Shown here in pieces: positions 31,503-43,563 of a stretch of 64,000 nucleotides of DNA; the stretch's first letter is position 1; every line of letters starts with the position of its first letter. The notes under the pieces are model-generated. The model was not told the DNA's origin and ran no database searches. It worked only from the letters and a program-made list of their open reading frames with translations. The DNA comes from Raffaelea ambrosiae (taxonomy: Eukaryota > Ascomycota > Sordariomycetes > Ophiostomatales > Ophiostomataceae). The stretch is taken from the NCBI GenBank assembly GCA_002778195.1, contig PCDI01000002.1, positions 2,414,859-2,478,858 on the forward strand, given 5' to 3'. The translations under genes and the position numbers were made by a program.

Positions 31503-32668
31503 ATGGCGAAAGAGCTGCCGTTTCCAATCATCTCGTTCCAGCCGTTTCTAAGCGGGAATCCTGATGCGCGCAAGGCGGTGGCGAGGCAGCTGTACGATGC
31601 CTTCCATTCCTATGGATGGGTCTACCTGAAGGATTTCGGGATTTCGGAAGAGGAAATCGATGACATGTTCCAGCATGTGCGTGCAGTTGTTCCCCTTTCA
31701 TGTTGCTTGGCGCGTTCCGGCGCTTGTTTGGGCGTTGCTAACACGCGCAGAGCAAAGCCTTTTTCGAAAAGCAGAGTCGCCAAGACAAGCTCAAGTACAA
31801 GGTCACATCGGCGTCCTACACCCAGGGCTACACATCCATCGGCGCCGAGAGCAGTGACCCGAACGGTGGCCAGAGCTGGAAGGAATGTTACGAGCATCGC
31901 CGCTTCAACAATGACCTTTGCCCTCCAGCACGCACACTCGACAACTTTCGCGAGTTCTCGGATGAGTTTTTCCAGGTAATTGGGGGTTTTTTTTTTTCTC
32001 TTGTTCTCTGGCAATGTATACACAATATAGTCAATGCAAAGCACTCGGGCTGTGATTGGTGCTGACGGCAATAGAAATGTCTGAACCTGGCCACCGAGGT
32101 GCTGCGTGCCCTCTGTCTCGTCCTGGGCATTCCAGAAAACTATTGGGACGACAAGCTGGCCCAGGCCGATCCGCAGTTGCGCTACCTCCGCTACATGAGC
32201 ATTCCGGCCGACACCCTCAAGAAGCCCGGCAACTACCGGATCAACGCCCACACCGACTACGGTCTTTGCACGCTCCTCTTCCAGGATGAGGTGGGTGGTC
32301 TCGAGGTGGATCCCAACCACACGGGCGAGTTCCAGTCCGCCACTCCACTTCGGGGCACGTGTGTGATCAATGTCGCCGATCTCTTGCAGAGACTCTCCAA
32401 TGACAAGCTGCGGTCGACTCTTCACCGGGTCATGGCGCCGCCGTTGGGAAAGGCTGTGGACGATGTTCTCCCCGCTCGGTTCTCGACGGCCTTTTTCGTG
32501 CACCCAGATCCAGCCACGACGATTACACCGATTGTGGAGGCCGGAGAAAAAGCAAAGTATGAGTCGGTCAATGCAGGCGAATGGCGCACTATGATCACCA
32601 GCCGGAACTATGGGTACATCTTGCCTGACAGCAAGAAACTTACTGTGGCGACTCAGGCGGCTGCCTAA
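31503..32668 (+). CDS. 2-oxoglutarate/Fe(II)-dependent dioxygenase (isopenicillin N synthase-like)
   Basis: Three exons (31503-31676, 31751-31975, 32075-32668) give 330 residues. The N-terminal non-haem dioxygenase domain has FPIISFQPFLSG and AFHSYGWVYLKDFG. The core has the metal ligands His192 and Asp194 (INAHTDYG) and His250 (RSTLHRV). The 2-oxoglutarate-binding pair Arg268/Ser270 is in PARFSTAFF. YTSIGAESSD matches the GYxxxGxE pattern of fungal family members. The active site looks complete. Substrates of this family range from secondary metabolites to purines, thymine and small acids, and cannot be told here. It follows the lactam cluster but has no clear functional link. Confidence 0.88.
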
Positions 32669-34079
32669 GCTGGTCCAGTTTTTGCGAGAGAACGTACGGA
32701 ACACGAGGCATGTGCCAGAAGCGAGAATAGGAACAGATGGTCAACGGAAAATCAAACGGATTTTCGTCCGCATGTACCTTCTATTCTATTAGTGTCCCTG
32801 GAAGAATATGCCCTGCTCACGGGATAAGCTTACCTATGTCTGTTTCCAACGCAAAACATGCAGAACAGCAAAACCTACGAGTAGCCGGCCGGTCTGTAAG
32901 ATCATACTGTAGATATTGATTCAATGAATTTCGCGTGGTACGATGAACATGAGAGCGGTCTTGGAAGACCGTGCCCAAATTCCCTATACCACATCCCCAC
33001 TCGTAGCCCACTTGCGGCCGTACTATGTAACTAACTACGGGTCATCCGAGGATATTGAACCGATGAATGGCCACTGAATGGCCCTTCTCTACGTCATTCC
33101 CTACGTCAGTCAGCACTTATTCTTGAGAATACGGTCGATGCGGCCGGTAAAAGCTCCGAGGAGCCCGTGGTGGCCGTCATCAAATCATCTACTGGTGTTG
33201 TATTTTCTTTCAAGCAGCTCATAACTAACGTCTAAAAGTCTGCTTGTATCAGGAACCATGCATGGCTCTTTGTCCCGGGATGCTCAAGCTTTCCCGAACA
33301 TTTCATTCCAGCTTGTGCCAAATATACATGGAACCAAAACCCCGCTGTGCTGAGGCCGATCTTCGTAGCATATTTTTTTATGCTTCTTGCGGCAAACCTC
33401 GCGGTACGCCTTGTAGCAAGAAGAGACAACCTGTTTAGATGGGTCTCAGAGTTAGCCTGGTGCGCATTGGCTGCATCTAGCAGTTTGGTAGAAGCAAAGA
33501 AAGAAACAAAAGCAACAAAAGGAAAGTTGGAATGATTCTAATGTCTCGCGTACCAGATCTAGAGCGGCTGTCAGGCGGCATTGTCCAAGAGACAAAACTG
33601 GAAGACAAAAATAAGGAAAGAAAAATAAAAAGGGAGAAAACAATAAGAAACTGAAGGGTGGTATCTAAAACGCCTGTTCCCGACGGACTCCAATCCCAAA
33701 GTATACCATGTTTCTTATCGCTTCCCCTCCTCATCAAACCACCTTCAGACCGAGCCGTCTATGTCTATGTCTATAGGAAACAAATGAGATCTGAAAAGAG
33801 AAAGCAAAAAGGGGTAGAAACGAGAAAGAACAAGAATGCAGAAAAGGCAGAAAATGAGTGTGGTGGTGGTGTGCTCCCGCAAAGAAGCACAGCCGTCTAT
33901 GTCTATGTCTATCCGATGGAAGTTTATAGCGTCAGTATGGTGTTGCTAGAGAACGTTGCTCTAGTTTCCGCATAGGTGGGATGGCAAAGCGGGGGTATAT
34001 CTCTTTGCGGTATATGACTTGTGTATGATCGTGTATGTCTCCCAGTATCCGATGTCGTTGTCGCGTCTCTTTTTTTTTT
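32669..34079. other. Gene-poor intergenic region
   Basis: About 1.4 kb between the 2OG dioxygenase and the 3' end of a Zn2Cys6 gene. No coding region is recognised. A 22-base direct repeat containing CTATGTCTATGTCTAT occurs at 33753-33774 and 33891-33912. A-rich tracts lie at about 33490-33650 and 33780-33850. TACTATGT at 33021 is a half-site of palindromes found at 49742 and 52397. Confidence 0.4.
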
Positions 34080-37000
34080 TTAAGGAAAGACTTGTTCGTT
34101 AAAGTTGTTCTCTTGGAAATCGTTAGAACCCAGGACAGGCTGCTCTGCGCCAAGGAAGCCCATGTCCATCCAGGTGGTGGAATCCAGCAGCGTGCCGTCG
34201 ACGGTCTTCCACCAGTCGGCCAGCAGAGTGTCCTGGTCATTTTCGCCACGCTCTTCGGGGTCGACATCCGTACGGCTCACGACGCGGTCCAGCTGGCACA
34301 CGAAGAAGCGTGAGAGGCTGGCATAGAGGTGGGCGGCGGATGTGGCTGGCAGCATGGCAGCAATCTTGTCCAGATGGTTGGGAATTTTCCGGACTTTGGC
34401 AGCAGCTTGCTCGACTGTCTGCAAGGGCAGCCCGCCGCGTTGAATGGCCTGAATTGTGAGCGTTAGTTTCTCAAAGGTGCAAGATATGCGTGGCACGTCT
34501 ACCGCCTGTAACGGGGCAGTGCTCACATGAAGAATCTCCGTGGCTGCATGGCAGACCATGATCAAGAGGTTGTTGTGGAAGCCGACCATGATCTCCAAAA
34601 GGTTGTCGTCGTACAGCATCGTATCCAGCAGGCGGCAGGCAACCTCGACGCTCTTCAAGGAGATGTCAAGCAACTCAGGCGAGGAGCCCGTCTGGTCAAT
34701 GGAGATCACATCGCGCAGTGCCTGTGCATTGAAGACCATGATGCTATGGTCGACGTAAAATGCCAGAACACAGATGGACTGGGGTGTGCTGTGGCTGTCG
34801 GGTTGACAGCGGTAGTTGCGCGTCTGCTCATACGTGCGGAAAATCTGCTGGTACCAGTTGGAGACAGCAGGCAGTGTGTTCTCCACGCGTTTTCTCTGCT
34901 CGAGAGCTTTCAGCTGGGTTACGTGTTAGCTCGGAGTCTGACACGTACCACAGGCACCTCTCTCGGCAGGGGACAGTACATGAGTGATGCGCGAAACGAG
35001 ACCAAAGAACGAGAACAGAAAGACAACAAGAATACAAGAACGAGAATACAAAAAAGACAAAAAAAGAACAGAAGAACAGAAAGAACAGAAAGAACAGAAA
35101 GAACAGAAGAACAGAAGAACAGAAGAACAGAAGAACAAAAGAGAACAGAACAGCAGAAAGCATCGCAAGACAGGACCACCTACAAACATCACACGCATCT
35201 CAACAATACCACAGACGATGCGGTCGTCGGGCATGGTCATGGGCTTGCGATACCAATCAGCCGCAGCAGTCGGCAGTTCCTTCCACGCCACCGCCATGGA
35301 GCGGCCAGTGATAAGGCCAAAGCTCTTGTCGGCAGTAAACGTGTACAGCCATGTCCGCTCGTAATTCCGGAGCAGCCGCTCCCTGTAGTCGCCGGTTGCG
35401 CCCGGCGAAACGACACTGACATGCTCAGCAATAGCAGCGGGCTTGTGAATCCCGAGTTCTCGGCCCAATTGGACAGCCTATGAAGGACAAGAATGTAAGC
35501 AAGAGCCAGAATTAAAAAAAAAAAAAAAAAAACCCCCCAACAAACAGTTTCCCTCCTATAGTTTCAGTCTTACATGACTAAGCCGCAGCCAGTACGGGTC
35601 ATCAGACAGCCTTTGGCAAGCCGGCGCCCAATACTGCATCATAATAATTGTCTGGATGGTCTCGATACTTTTGACGCACACGGCAATGGCCCATTTCATG
35701 TTGCCCTCGGCAATGGACTGCAGCGCTGGATAAACCACACGGTCCCGGGGCCGGTCGGATACGGCACAGCCCAAGGCACAGAGGGCCGAGAACAGGACGA
35801 AGGATGTGGAGTGAACATATTCGGGCGTGTGCAGCATCGGATCCATCAGACCAATGAGCGGTGCCCGGTACTTGAAGAACCTAGCGTGGTGCGCAAGTCA
35901 GCAAACGAAGATTGTTGGAGGACGAAACGAGGGATAAAACAGGAAAAGAAGAAAACACCACCGTGCGGGCAGGGCCAATAAAGGTCTGCGCGATTTTCCA
36001 GACTTCCATACTTACAATCGGAAATACCAGGCGACATCAGACTGATCGATCAGTCGTGCTGCGACAGGGTCGCATGTTGATGTTTCAAGCTTGAGGGGGC
36101 TGTCGATGGGTTGTGAGGCCAGAACTTGCCAGTCCGTCTGGTGGGTCACTTGTGTTGCTAATGGTTCCGAAATTCGGTTATTAGCAAAATGGAAAAAGAC
36201 CGTGCCCAATCTCAATGGCGTATGGCATAGTAGCAACAAAGAAATGGCCGCAGCCCAACCCCCAAAATAATGAAAATAAATCCAAAAATAAAAATAAAAA
36301 TAAAATAGGACAGCAATGACACGACGAAGAAAATAACGGGTAATGACGGGGTCCTCTCCCAAAACGGAGTGACAATAGAAAGGGGCGGGAGAGAGAGGGG
36401 GTGAGAAAAAAGGCGCAATTGAGGCCACTCACCAAAATACCGCGCAAGTCTCTCGTCAATCAGCTCCTGGCGGGCAACCGTATTGCGCAGAGAGGAGCTC
36501 GGACTCTGCTGGAAGGGCGTCGAGTCGGCTGTGACGGCAGCGGCCATGATGTGCAGGGGCGACACGAGCGAGGAGACAAACTCGGGCTCAGGGCCAGTGC
36601 CATTGGTCCGCACAAAGTCGATGCCCGCGCGCTTCAGATAGGCAGAGTGCACTGGCTCGAGGCCATTGGCATCCGGCGCGACCTCGTCCGCGCCAGCCGC
36701 TAGCTCGGACGGCACAGATGGCGAGACCGAGCCGGAGGCTTCGGGATGCTGGGCACCGGCAAAGTTGAGCAGGGCGGCCACCACCTGGTCGCGCTCGGCT
36801 GTCTCGCCGATGCGCGAGAGCAGCTTGTCGACAGATGCCGAGTGGTTGCTGTGGTCCACTGTTAGCTTGACCCGTGAGCGCTTGACGACTGTCTCTCCCC
36901 CATCATAACAGCCATGCCGAGTCCTCGGCTCGTCCGGTTATCCCGGCTTCCGAGTGGACAGAACTGGGGAGGAGGGGGGCGGTCGCAACTTACAAGGCAT

Positions 37001-37504
37001 TGCCGTGCTTCCGGCCACGATTAGAGCCTGACGGATACCGGCATGGTCGGCCACGGGCAGCGCATCGAGAACTGAACGCAGTTAGCAAGGGATGGCCCAA
37101 AAAGGGGAGAGGGGAAGGACCCCATATTAGTCCGTTTCTGGTCCCAGCAGCCCAATCGCGACGCTATCAAGTCAAGCTCTGTGGCCAAGATCAGAGGCAA
37201 CTCACCAGGGTGTCTGCCGGTCACACCGCTGCCTCAGCGCTCGACAATTGAAGCACGCCGTGACGGGCTTGACCGGGTGGTCCGGCGCAGGCGTGCTGGT
37301 GCCGTTGCGAGGCTGCGATGACGGGACAGTCGGCGGCAACGGGGGTTGTTGTGGCGGTTGTGGCTGTTGTGATGAGGACGCCGGCGCGGGTTGCGGGAGA
37401 TCTGGTGATGGTCGCGCAGACCGTTGCTGCTGCTTCTGTTGCTGCTGCTGTTGCTGCAACTGCTGCTGCTGCAGCTGGCTCCGTGTAAAGGCTGGGCTGC
37501 TCAT
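34080..37504 (-). CDS. Glutamine-rich Zn2Cys6 transcription factor
   Basis: Eight exons (37206-37504, 36994-37071, 36433-36848, 36016-36157, 35574-35880, 35184-35477, 34527-34913, 34080-34448) give 763 residues. The N-terminus has a Gln-rich tract, then a Pro/Ser linker. The binuclear cluster is split by intron 1: CFNCRALRQRCDRQTP joins CSRCAARGRPCRYP to make CX2CX6CX5CX2CX6C. The acceptor of exon 3 is read at 36849, behind the CTAAC, because the nearer AG breaks the frame. The middle homology region (about 300-560) includes AWYFRLFFKYRAPLIGLMD and ARLIDQSDVAW. The end is acidic/hydrophobic. It is divergent from a monocarboxylate-type carrier 574 bases away and may regulate it. The regulated pathway is not identifiable. 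Confidence 0.85.
35001..35160 (+). repeat. AGAAC-rich purine tract inside an intron
   Basis: Within the 270-base intron 6 of the Zn2Cys6 gene the plus strand repeats AGAAC/AGAACAGA units about twenty times. It is nearly free of T. On the transcribed (minus) strand it reads as a long pyrimidine tract well before the acceptor. Confidence 0.75.
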
Positions 37505-38078
37505 CGTGATTCGCGCGCAGCAACACAGTTATGACGTTGCATAAGTGAGAAAGAAGGAAGAGGAGGAGTGGAGAAATAAACGGCGTCGGCAATCATTTTT
37601 TTTAAGCCTACGCTTGCACGTGGTCGCCGTCTATGGCACGTGACCTGGCTTACAGCATTGTGTGATCATGCATTCAGAGACACACAGGCACAGACAAAAT
37701 CTGGAACTGTCTCACGAATTCTAGAACCCCCATGGGGAATAAACAGTTCCCGGTCAAAAGTATGGTTTCCAGGGGACCGTTCGTTTCGATTCCAGTATGC
37801 GCGGTGCCAACCCAAGCGATACCGGAAGGCCCAATGAGAAAACAGAGCGCCGCTGAGGGGCGTCTCCGCCCCCGAGAGCCGAGCCGATACCCTATCGTGA
37901 CCACGGCCAGTCGTCCCATCCGAATTTTCTGTTCTCGTACTTCTCCACCTCCGTAGCAGTCCCGATTCCGGTCTTGGCACCCCCCTCTTTTTCTAGATGA
38001 AGAGCTCCGGAAGCACCTTGCTCCTCTTGTCTCCTCCTTCTCCCCAATCCCTCTACTACACACCCCTTGGAGAGCACC
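37505..38078. promoter_or_regulatory. Bidirectional promoter with two CACGTG boxes
   Basis: It separates the Zn2Cys6 gene (-) from the MFS gene (+). CACGTG palindromes lie at 37617-37622 and 37637-37642, exactly 20 bases apart. CACGTG is the core bound by basic helix-loop-helix and some bZIP factors. GC-rich text with CCGAG repeats follows near 37870-37890. Confidence 0.5.
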
Positions 38079-39635
38079 ATGTCCGAAACTGATCTAGAAT
38101 TGAACGCTACTGCCCGTGTGCAAAATCCCGCAGAGCCGTCTACTCCGGAACATGCCGGCGGAAAAGGCCCGGATGGTGGCTATGGATGGGTGATCAGTCT
38201 CGCTGCCCTCGTCAGCATGGCTGTGTCATGGGGTGAGGTCGATCGGACGATTCGCGCGGGTACGGATGGTCTTGATACTAACCCGAATATTCTGAATGCC
38301 CAGGAATCAATGCTACATACAGTGTCTACGTCTCCTTTTTAATTCAAGATCACTACTTCCCCGGTGGCTCTGCTCTCCGCTATGGCTTTGTTGGTGGTCT
38401 CGCCGTCTCCTTTGCCCTTGTGATTGCCCCATTGAACACAATTCTGGTCAATCGATTTGGATTTCGTGCCTCATATTTCATAGGTTGGCAGTCTCGGTTC
38501 GGTCTCGGTTTCCTGGAGTCGCTAATTCGTACCATGTAGGCATCGTTGGCGTGGTGCTCGGCCAATGCCTGGCGGGCATCTCCAAGTCCTATGGCGAATA
38601 CCTAGTTTGTCAGGGCTTGTTGTTTGGACTAGGCCTTGGATCAGTTCGTCTTACTGATCAGTCTACCCAACAGTTGATTCAAATACTTACGGCTCTCTGC
38701 AGATATACCTGTCTGTCCAAACAATCGTGGTCGAGTGGTTCGACCGGAAGCTCGGGTTGGCCCTAGGCTTGACTAACGCCGGATCGGGCCTCGGTGGCCT
38801 CGTCTTCTCAAACACGACACGGCTTCTAATCGAGAAGTACTCAATGAAGTGGGCTCTTGTCATCAACGGCGCAACGTCTGCTGTTGTTCTTCTGCCTGTC
38901 ATGTTCATGTTGCGCAAGGGACCCATTGGCGTTGGCAGACGGAGCTCGTCTCTGGAGCTCTCGTGGCTGTACCATCCTGGTTTTGTCTGGGTGGTAGCTT
39001 GGGGCCTGGTGTCCAGTAAGAGGAGTCCTGGTCCACGCGGCATGTGGATCGACAGGCTGACAATCCTAGTGATGGCCTACTTTATTGTGCAATACACGAT
39101 TGCGACATACGCGTCCGACGGCCTAGGACTGTCGCAGACCAATGCTGCCGCTCTCCAGTCTCTATTTGCAGCCGGTCTGCTCGTTGGCCGGCCATTTGTC
39201 GGTATTCTGATGGACAAGGTGGGTCACATAAACGTATGTATCCTCATGAATACCTTCTCGGCCATATCCTGCTGGGCTTTCTGGTTGCCTTCGCGCAATT
39301 TTGCTCTCGTAGCCATATTTTCCATCACTCAAGGCATTGCAGGCGGCACGGTGTGGACAGGTGCCGCCCCAGTGACTGCCCGGATAGTGGGTGCAGTCCG
39401 AGCTGGATCAGCCTTGGGCATCTTCTTTTTTGTTGTGACCCTGCCGATTGCCTTTTCCAGTCCGTCTGCCAGCGGACTCGTCAACTACTCACGCCAGCAT
39501 CTGCACAGACACGGCGCCGAGGCATATGCTATCTCCATTGCCTTCTGTGGCGCGCTCTATTTCTTGTCGGCGATCTTTCTCTACATGGCGAAAGCCCACA
39601 ACCAAAATTCTTTTAGACTCTTTCAAAAAGTATGA
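38079..39635 (+). CDS. MFS monocarboxylate transporter-like protein
   Basis: Five exons (38079-38232, 38304-38483, 38540-38643, 38703-39015, 39070-39635) give 438 residues. After a hydrophilic N-terminus comes PDGGYGWVISLAALVSM, the DGGxGW-type opening of the monocarboxylate porter family. The loop VVEWFDRKLGLALGLTNAGSG is also characteristic, as is GRPFVGILMDKVGHIN. About twelve membrane spans are present. The fourth intron (39016-39069) is 54 bases and has no in-frame stop. It was removed because the joined text VSMMAYFIVQYTI restores a normal membrane segment. Fungal members carry monocarboxylates, riboflavin or unknown solutes. The adjacent Zn2Cys6 gene may control it. Confidence 0.85.
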
Positions 39636-40210
39636 GAATATCGGGCACGGTTGCCGGTGAGGGCACTGAATATCCGGACACGGGAAGGCGGGAGGAAAAC
39701 AGCAGGATTGAGGAAAATTATGGCCCAAAATTGGAAAATGGCCTCGCTTGTCCGTAGGTGAGGGTACCGCGCATACGAAACTGCACCAAAGGCGACTCGT
39801 CTGGGCTGCGTATTGTACATACAAAAGTTTACTGCATTTATCTCAATGAACCAGTTAGCTAACTTCGGCGTGATGTAACTAATGGCCAGTCGTCCATGAT
39901 TTCCCTGTGCCACACAGGGGTCCACACCCTGTAGCCTAATACAGGGACTCTGGTTCGCGGCCAATCCACGCTAGCCGCATCCGTATTAGCCCATACTTCA
40001 TGCATTGCCCCGGAAAAAAAGTTGCAAGCATTTTAGTTTTGAATTTTTGTGAAGCATGCAAAACGCGACTTGGCCGATTCCCTGCCATTCTCGACAGACA
40101 TCGCCTCAACAGACAGCCCAGCTCCCGCTGCCGCTGGCCACTCGGGACCTCTTGTCTTTTGTCTACATAATGAGAGACCCTTCTCGGAGGAATTCCACAT
40201 TGCTTCTGTC
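39636..40210. other. Intergenic region upstream of SUV3
   Basis: About 575 bases with no gene recognised. Terminator signals of the MFS gene and the promoter of the helicase gene must lie here. An open frame runs into the SUV3 start codon, but its sequence has no family resemblance. Confidence 0.3.
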
Positions 40211-42722
40211 ATGAACGTCATCCTCGGCGCGGCCAGGACAATCCGCCCACGATGCGCCCCAGCAGTCGTCCAGCTCGTCCCTCGACGATACCGCTCGCGG
40301 ACGAAGCCAAAGTCATCGATGGTGAGCAACAGACCCCCCCCCCCCCAAACCCCTGTTTACTTTGTCTTGGTTGTTTTGCTGTTTTGTCACCCTCGCCGGC
40401 ATGTACTGACCGCCGATCGCTCTCCCCCGACAGCCAGGTGCCGACTTGAGGAATAACAGAGTGACGACCATCATCCGACAAAAGCTCAGCGCCGATCACG
40501 GACGAAGCGGAAAAGACAAAAACAAAAACCAGAGTCCGAGCGATCTGCGCCATAAATACTCTCTCTTTATACGGCTTGTCGACAGCCGCTTCAGAAGCGT
40601 CATCGCCAGCCTCGGCCGCTGGCATGCCGACCACAAGGAGTATCTCGCACTAGGCCTCCACAGCCAGTCCGACGTCGAACGGCAGGCCACTCTGTTCCAT
40701 CAGATGCTGCGGCGCAGCTTGCTACAGTCCAGCGACAAGAATCTGCTCTCGCGCACCTACAATCCGCTCTTCTGGAGCCTGCGGAATGCGTTCATACAAG
40801 GCGACACGGCGGGGCTGACGCGCGAGATCCGATACAAGTTCCAGAGCTTCGTCCTGCAGGCGCAGATCCCAACCGCCGTGACGACGCTGCAGGAGAGCAT
40901 CACCGACTTCCGGTTTCCCTACGAGTGGTACCCGGCCACGCGCACCATGCAGCGGACGATCCACCTGCACGTGGGGCCGACCAACTCGGGCAAAACCTAC
41001 CGGGCGTTGCAGGCGCTCGAGGCCGCCAAGACGGGCATCTACGCAGGGCCCCTGCGGCTGCTGGCCCACGAGATCTATACGCGCTTCAAGGCCAAGGGCA
41101 AGCCCTGTGCGCTGATCACGGGCGAGGAGCAGCGGCTGCCCGATGGCTACGGCGCCGACTCGTACTTCCAGAGCTGCACGGTGGAGATGACGTCGCTGAA
41201 CCGGCGCGTCGACGTGGCCGTGATCGACGAGATCCAGATGATGAGCGACCCGGACCGCGGCTGGGCCTGGACGCAGGCGTTCCTGGGCGTGCAGGCACGG
41301 GAGGTGCATCTGTGCGGCGAGGAGCGCGCCGTCGACCTGGTCAAGGCGCTGTGTGCCCGCATCGGCGACGAATGCATCGTGCACCGCTACGAGCGCCTGA
41401 GCTCGCTCAAGACGATGAACCGGAGCCTGCGCGGCAACTTTAGCAACCTGCGCAAGGGCGACGCCGTCGTGTCTTTTTCGCGCGTCGGCCTGCACACGCT
41501 CCGGGCCGGTATCGAGAAGATGACCGGCCGCCGGTGCGCCATCGTCTACGGCTCCCTGCCGCCTGAGACGCGTGCGCAGCAGGCGGCGCTCTTCAACGAC
41601 CCGGATAACGACTACGACTTCTTGGTGGCCAGCGACGCCATCGGCATGGGCCTGAACCTCGAGATCAAGCGGGTCATCTTTGAGACCTCGGCGAAGCACG
41701 ACGGCATATCGTTCCGGCACTTGACCGTGCCGGAGATCAAGCAGATCGGTGGGCGGGCTGGACGCTACCGGTCAGCCGCACAAGCCATCCGCCATGGCAC
41801 ATCCGGTGCGGCGCCCGATGCTGTGCCGGCGGTGGACCCGCCAGGCGGCGCAGCAGCAGCGAAGAATAAATGGGGCACGCCGGGCTTCGTGGCCACGATG
41901 GAAGACGAGGATTTGGAGGTGGTGCAGGCGGCGTTTGAACGAGAGGCCGAGCCGCTCGATCGCGCGGGAATTCAGGCGCCCATGTTTGCCGTGGAGCAGT
42001 TTTCGCAGTACTTCCCGCCGGACACGCCGTTCAGTTTCATTCTGCAGCGGATGCGCGAGCTGGTCAGGGTGTCCGGGCGGTTCAAGCTGTGCACGTCCCA
42101 GGAGACTCTCGAGGTGGCCGACGCCATCCAGCAGTTCCCCATGAGCATCCAGGACCGGTGCACCTTTATCTCGGCGCCCTGCTCGCTGCGGACGCCCGGG
42201 TACCGCGAAGTGCTGCAGGCGATGGCGCGGTGCGTGTCCGAAATGAGCGGCGGCCACCTGCTGGACATTCCCGAGATCAACCTGGAGATCCTGGACGAGA
42301 CCAAGGAGACGTTCCTCCGTGGTCCCGCGGCTTACCTGCTGGCGCTGGAGTCGCTGCACAAGTCGATCACGCTGTACCTGTGGCTGAGCTACCGGTACGT
42401 GGGCGTGTTTACGAGCCAGGATCTGGCGTTCCATGTCAAGAGTCTGGTGGAGGACAAGATCACCGACTACTTGGAGAACCTGACGTTCGTGCCCGAGCAG
42501 CAACAACAGCGCGCCCGGAAGCTGCGCAAGATGGCCGATCGGCGGAGAGACCAGGGACAGCGGATCCTGGCCGAGGGGGACGAGGTGCAGCAGGCCGATG
42601 CTCCTGCAGAAGCAGCAGCAGGAACTGCCAGCGCGGGCACCGGTCAGGAGGCCGAGAGTGCGTCCGGCGAAAGCAGCTTGCCAAGCACTGGCGAGCAGTT
42701 GGTGGGCCACCTGTCTGGGTAG
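40211..42722 (+). CDS. SUV3: Mitochondrial ATP-dependent RNA helicase SUV3
   Basis: Two exons (40211-40321, 40434-42722) give 799 residues. The first exon is rich in Arg, Ala and Val without acidic residues, as expected for a mitochondrial presequence. The helicase core has Walker A GPTNSGKT (218-225), DEIQ at 302-305 (a Suv3-type motif II variant) and GPLRLLAHEIYTRFKAKG. It also has SDAIGMGLNLEIKRVIFET and motif VI QIGGRAGRYRS. The C-terminal accessory region and SUV3_C domain follow (VGVFTSQDLAFHVKSLVEDKI). SUV3 with the exonuclease Dss1 forms the fungal mitochondrial degradosome that turns over and processes RNA. A long C-run (40337-40346) lies in the intron. Assignment is strong. Confidence 0.95.
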
Positions 42723-43305
42723 GCCACGCGCACTCCTGCGGCGGCATCGGGTGGGCAATGAAGAAGAAAAAGAGGAAGAGGACGGGGTTCCATTCGAGCA
42801 TGGAGACCGTGTACGATACGGTTGCCAGCTGTGTCTATTCCGCCACCATAGATACGCAGCACGACATGAAACACCCCACTGTACGTTAGACATGAATATT
42901 CAGGACACACACAAAAATGTAGGAGAATTGACAGGCCTGGCTGGCCGTTTGAACGATGAAAAGCCTAAACCACTTTAGTAGTTCCACCCAGTTGATTCCA
43001 AGGCGTTTTGAGAATAGGTCGACCAGGCGGCCGCCGCCTTTCGTTGCCCTCGTTTTCTTTTTTTTTTTCTTTTTTTTTTGCCTTTCCCCCATCCTCTTTT
43101 CCCTTTCCCCTTTGCTTGCTGGATTTTTGTCTCCGGCTTTCCTGCTCTGCGGCCGGCGCTCGTTTTCTTGCCGTGACCGTCGCCGCTTTTGGCGGAAGAG
43201 GCCCATCTGGCCGGCGTGCCAGCCCTCTGATGCGAAGTTTTCGCAAGACAAATCACCAGCAAGAGGCACCACCGGAAAATCTTCAGGGGAAGCCTGTCAG
43301 AAACG
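42723..43305. other. Intergenic region downstream of SUV3
   Basis: About 580 bases. It holds a T-rich tract (43051-43080) and a CT-rich stretch after it, and no recognisable gene. Confidence 0.3.
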
Positions 43306-43563
43306 ATGAGGAAATACATCAGGAGACTCCAAATATATGCTCATTGTACGCCTATGGAGAGCCTCACCGCCCCTCAGGAAACGCCGCCGGCCACGCCGCA
43401 GGTCACAGCCGTTCGACAAAGCAGAAAGGGTTTGCCACTGCCGGCCGAACTTGTCTTGCACATCATGCGATACCTTCTTCTATTCGACATTTCATGCTTG
43501 GGCTGGACTTGCCGAGCTCTCTACGCTCTTTGCACACCAACGGATTTTGTTCTTGATTCTTGA
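43306..43563 (+). CDS. Short F-box protein, probably truncated
   Basis: An open frame of 85 residues ends with a passable F-box: GLPLPAELVLHIMRYLLLFD followed by ISCLGWTCRALYAL, with the expected Leu-Pro opening and Cys-Arg. F-box proteins recruit substrates to SCF ubiquitin ligases through Skp1. Family members normally carry 150 or more further residues; here the frame stops 10 residues after the box and AT-rich DNA without coding character follows. It could be a truncated relic, or a first exon whose remainder I cannot find. The start may instead be the Met at 43351. Confidence 0.45.
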   Translation: MRKYIRRLQIYAHCTPMESLTAPQETPPATPQVTAVRQSRKGLPLPAELVLHIMRYLLLFDISCLGWTCRALYALCTPTDFVLDS

